NCBI RefSeq assembly: GCF_000003815.2
Contig: NC_049980.1
Location: 14,844,293 to 14,908,292 of the forward strand
Reading direction: 5' to 3'
DNA: 64,000 bases
Source: Branchiostoma floridae
Taxonomy: Eukaryota; Chordata; Leptocardii; Amphioxiformes; Branchiostomatidae
The notes below the pieces were generated by a model, which was not told the DNA's origin, ran no database searches, and worked only from the letters and a program-made list of their open reading frames with translations. Both the position numbers and the translations under genes were made by a program. Below are positions 60,501 to 64,000 of the stretch, in pieces (position 1 is the stretch's first letter; the number at the start of each line of letters is the position of its first letter).

Positions 60501-61035
60501 ATAACAAGGTTTGTAAGAGGCGAAAAATAAGGAGCCTTGATATGATGACCCGATAGGGTGGGGATGCCATAAAATGAAACCTAAAGCACTACGCTATGAT
60601 AGAATACAGTACAAATCGGTTTCTTCAACACCAGATAGACGTTACTTCCCGATGGAACGTCGGGATTGTTTTTGCGGATCAATTGAAGAAAATGGATCTC
60701 CCTTCATTTTATGCAGTATATAGCATTAGTTTCCTACGATAAAATTGGGTACTGTTGAAAACGTCTTCGTTAAGTATTTCATATCTTTTAGATATAAAAC
60801 GAGTTTTCTTTGATTATTTACATGGGTTATTCCAAAATTCCCCGCCCTTATTAATTTTGTCATGTTGGAACATCCGTCGACCCAATTATATTTGATTCTA
60901 TTAAAGAAGTTGAAGTTAGGCATGCTTACGTAGTATGCATTATAGTCCTTTTTCCTCTAGTACAATAAAAGTTAATCAATCTTCAGACCATCGATTAACA
61001 TTGGAAACAGACAATCATTAACACCTCCCTTCTAC
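57521..61035. other. Non-coding stretch, nothing recognised
   Basis: Mostly AT-rich sequence with short random frames and no supported gene. Confidence 0.45.
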
Positions 61036-61120
61036 TAGCGGCGGTGACCATTGAGCGACCGCTGAGCGACCAACCATTTGGCAGGTCTCTCAGTGATCTC
61101 CTTCTGGTAGAAATAGCTTC
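61036..61120. mobile_element. MITE, GAGCGACC family, ends only
   Basis: TTCTACTAGCGGCGGTGACC, ATTGAGCGACCGCTGAGCGA and CCATTTGGCAGGTCTCTCAG lie within 85 bp, ending TTCTGGTAGAA. It looks like a copy with its interior deleted. Confidence 0.5.
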
Positions 61121-63865
61121 AAAGGACTTCTACTGTGCGCATGACTACGTGCAGTGGACAGCTGCCGCTGATTTTGTTGCCCTGTCCTTATTGTTGGAAG
61201 CAGACGTTCTATTTTGATCTCAGCCGTCTTTAGAAGCAGTAGAAGATGAGCTCGGGTATTCAACAATGTCCACAACTGCCTCGGAATCGGCGGGATCACA
61301 GGGACCGCAATGCACCTGAATAATGGGAGATTTGGTTGGAAAGTCTTTATTCCTATCAAGACTGAGGTATAGTGTACTGAGATCTTGTTCCAGTTGATTA
61401 GGCCCAGGATGTCTTAAGTGAGATACCTTGAGTAAATAAATGTTAAAAGCGCCAGTCCTGCTGTTCGGGTTCCCCGTACGCACCCTTAGTTTTACTTCCC
61501 ACTGTGCACGTCAGATCAATGCGTGGGTGTGGGGCCATTTTCCTGGATTGTTGAAGATGTGAGATGAGCCAACATCAAGGTTACTAGTGATTTGGGGACC
61601 ACCAAGGCATTTGAGTATACGATATGAAAGCAACGAATATGCATAAAATCTTAAAAAGAATCTGATGTGTCAGTTTATAAGCAATTGTTAAAATCTAATG
61701 GACATCATTCAAAAAGTCGCCCCAAATCCCAAAGATAGGTTAAAGCGTCTCTCTTTCTGTGAATAGCTGGTCTGATACGAAAGTTCCTCTTCACAGAAGC
61801 AAATGCAAATCTATACTGCCGCATGGGGATTAACAGTGCCACTAATTGGGTTTCACTATACGAGTATCATTCCACTTGATAATGAGGGAATAACTCTCGT
61901 TAACTCACACAACGGGTTGCTTTCCTGATCGAGACTGCTATCAAACATATACTTCACTTCTAGATGTATATCAGTCTTTTCAATTCATAACGCATTTTCT
62001 ATTAATTTCAGCTCCCACTGGGTTCTGGAACTCATATTCAATACAACGTACTTCCTTAAGAGATGATAGTTACACCTCGTGAATTGTTGTATAGATCAGC
62101 CGGCCGTATATCTTCTCGACGTTATCTTTGCAGCGTACAAGACGAATGAAGTACCTCGATCGCTCGACTATAGAGTACAAAGTTGTCTAGGCGTTATGTA
62201 TAGCAACAGGAATCTTACAGTGGGACTGCAATTGTAAAACTGTATATTGATGAGTGTACGCAATGATGAAAGACGGTGCAAAGGTTTATAAACTTTACTG
62301 TTAGGTTTTGTATGTGCATAATTTATATTCAATAAATGTGGTAATCTCGACTATTTCTGTCAGTAACTAAACCTCGGCACTGAAAGGGATTTGTTTCTTT
62401 TGGTACATAATGATCAATAATTGGAAAACGTCGCTGGATGAAGGTTGATATTCTGTGAATATATGTTGCTTCAATAAAATGCATATCGACGTTAGCACAT
62501 ACAATTAGATTCGCTCGTATAAATGTCCTTGATATCTTGACGATGATACTGATAGAACTGATGGGATGTTCCCTTTACAGGAATCTACATGAGAATCTGG
62601 TTAATTATGTTTTACTCATAAGCTTAACATCGATTTCCGTTGGTCTCGGCAGTCTCTCGTTGACGAAGATAACTGTTTGTGTTCTTATTGAAAGGAGCCT
62701 CAATTGCCAACGAGAACTTCCATGCTGATAATTGTCCTTGATAACTTTAAGATAATATCAGTAGGCTAGGATTAATGGAATATTTGGTTTTATGCTAGGC
62801 TTTGTCTTAAATCGCTCTTTTCATCATTCTAGAAGATTCTGGCACATATATCCTACTCTGCGGTGTGACCCAGAAATGCCGGCTGCAAAGTTACAAGGCT
62901 CTTGAATGACCTTTGAATGACCTTCCATTTTCACCACTGCATTTTGTATAACGATCATTTCATCCTGCATCACAAACATAACTTAATGGATCTAAAATTA
63001 CTAAATTGCTGAATGGATCACATTTCTCCATCAAGCAAAAGCAAACAGCGTCAATTTAACACCAAAAATGAGTTTCAATTCAGACAGTAACGTCCCTTAT
63101 GTAGTGTGAAGATCGTAATAGATAAACTTCAAAATAGGATGACAAGAGCATGAAGTTCTACGACCAGGACATAAAAGCTAAATAACATGGGTATGGCCAC
63201 CCCATAAAACAAGACATAACGTTTCACCGAGAATCAAACATTATTCAACAAATCTAACCAGCAAATGCATCCGAATTACGATAGAGAAAAACGCTTCCTG
63301 AACAAAGTTGTCTTCCTCGATCACTTATTGATTTGGTGAAAGCCTTATCAAAAGCAATTTTGTCTGAATACTTGTTTCCCGCAATGATTGCTTAATTTGG
63401 AAATTACGAGCGACCTACATCCTTAATAGAGTGTTAATAACCATCCGCCATGATAATTGTGTCGTTATGTGGCTATCGGCAAAAATCCATCAGGGATTAT
63501 CAGGCTCCAACAGATTTCCCCTTTGAGATAAAATGGCTGATAAGTCATCACACATCAATGCAGTTTGCTGAGTAAATGTCACTGAAGGTCGCATTTCACC
63601 ACAAATTATCCCGACTTGAAAGGATTGTGGGTGGAAGTCGACCCCTCATTTTCAAAGGTCTTTCCAATAAATCGCCGAGCACGGCTTCTTGTCACCATTA
63701 GGTGGTTATTTCTCTTTTGAGAGCCACATGTTGATCATAAATACCTTAACAGAACCATGAGTTGCATAGTGAGTTATGTGTGCTATTCGCTATTCGGTCA
63801 AGCGAAGTTCTCGATATGGGTATATGTATCATGAAATAGAGAATATTTGTTTAAGGCTAAGGCTC
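61121..63865. other. Non-coding stretch with one unexplained frame
   Basis: Overlapping minus-strand frames at 61090-61483 are balanced in composition. One ends VHCGPCDPADSEAVVDIVEY. I find no splice structure or family, so no gene is called. Confidence 0.35.
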
Positions 63866-64000
63866 CTTTCTATTGTGATCGTTGAGCGACCGTCAAGCGA
63901 CCAAAACTGGGTTTCTGTAATCCTTGATTTAACATTTGGAACATGATGGAAGGTGTGAATGTACGGTTTAAAAGACAACAAATAAACCAAATCCAGCGCA
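63866..64000 (+). mobile_element. MITE, GAGCGACC family, copy running off the window
   Basis: TTTCTATTGTGATCGTTGAG, CGACCGTCAAGCGACC and CTGTAATCCTTGATTTAACA TTTGGAAC, then the interior block CGGTTTAAAAGACAACAAAT. The right end lies outside. Confidence 0.6.

Noticed and set aside
61090-61483. Overlapping minus ORFs with balanced composition
   Set aside because: Two frames overlap, neither has a domain, and no splice pair is convincing.
1-64000. CRISPR arrays, rRNA, tRNA or bacterial operons
   Set aside because: The tandem repeats lack unique spacers, no cloverleaf or rRNA core was recognised, and the coding genes are intron-split.

Overview
The window looks like metazoan nuclear DNA: intron-split genes with GT-AG introns, non-LTR retrotransposon debris, MITE-like elements, microsatellites and two assembly gaps. 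I think a cephalochordate (amphioxus, Branchiostoma-like) is most likely, because of the compact introns, the dense short non-autonomous elements and the lineage-unfamiliar CUB-only genes. That is an inference from general appearance and no marker gene proves it.

Two genes can be rebuilt completely. Both have six coding exons and encode small cell-surface proteins: a signal peptide, a short segment with one conserved Cys, two CUB domains, a low-complexity linker and a hydrophobic C-terminus that resembles a GPI-attachment signal. Gene A is on + (3253-13049, 354 aa) and gene B is on - (29072-19488, 353 aa). They match exon for exon, all introns are in phase 1, and they lie tail to tail with 6.4 kb between the stop codons. 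They are an inverted duplicate pair. I do not recognise a named orthologue.

Layout: 1-3224 is upstream flank of gene A (27-bp minisatellite, a LINE fragment, a MITE). 3225-13049 is gene A, whose long first intron carries a LINE fragment and a 19-bp minisatellite and whose last intron carries a (CCAA)n array. 13050-19487 is the convergent intergenic space, with a mariner-like fold-back element of 881 bp. 19488-29090 is gene B, with repeats in its introns, including a 1.1-kb dispersed element and a 5'-truncated LINE with a poly(A) tail. 29091-64000 holds no gene I can support. It contains several copies of one MITE family (recognised by repeated GAGCGACC motifs in its ends), a dispersed element with inverted-repeat ends, a second MITE type, a 180-186 bp tandem repeat with a hairpin, microsatellites and two N gaps.

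The most interesting content is the convergent pair of GPI-anchor-like double-CUB genes. Each predicted mature protein has nine cysteines, one more than the two CUB domains need.
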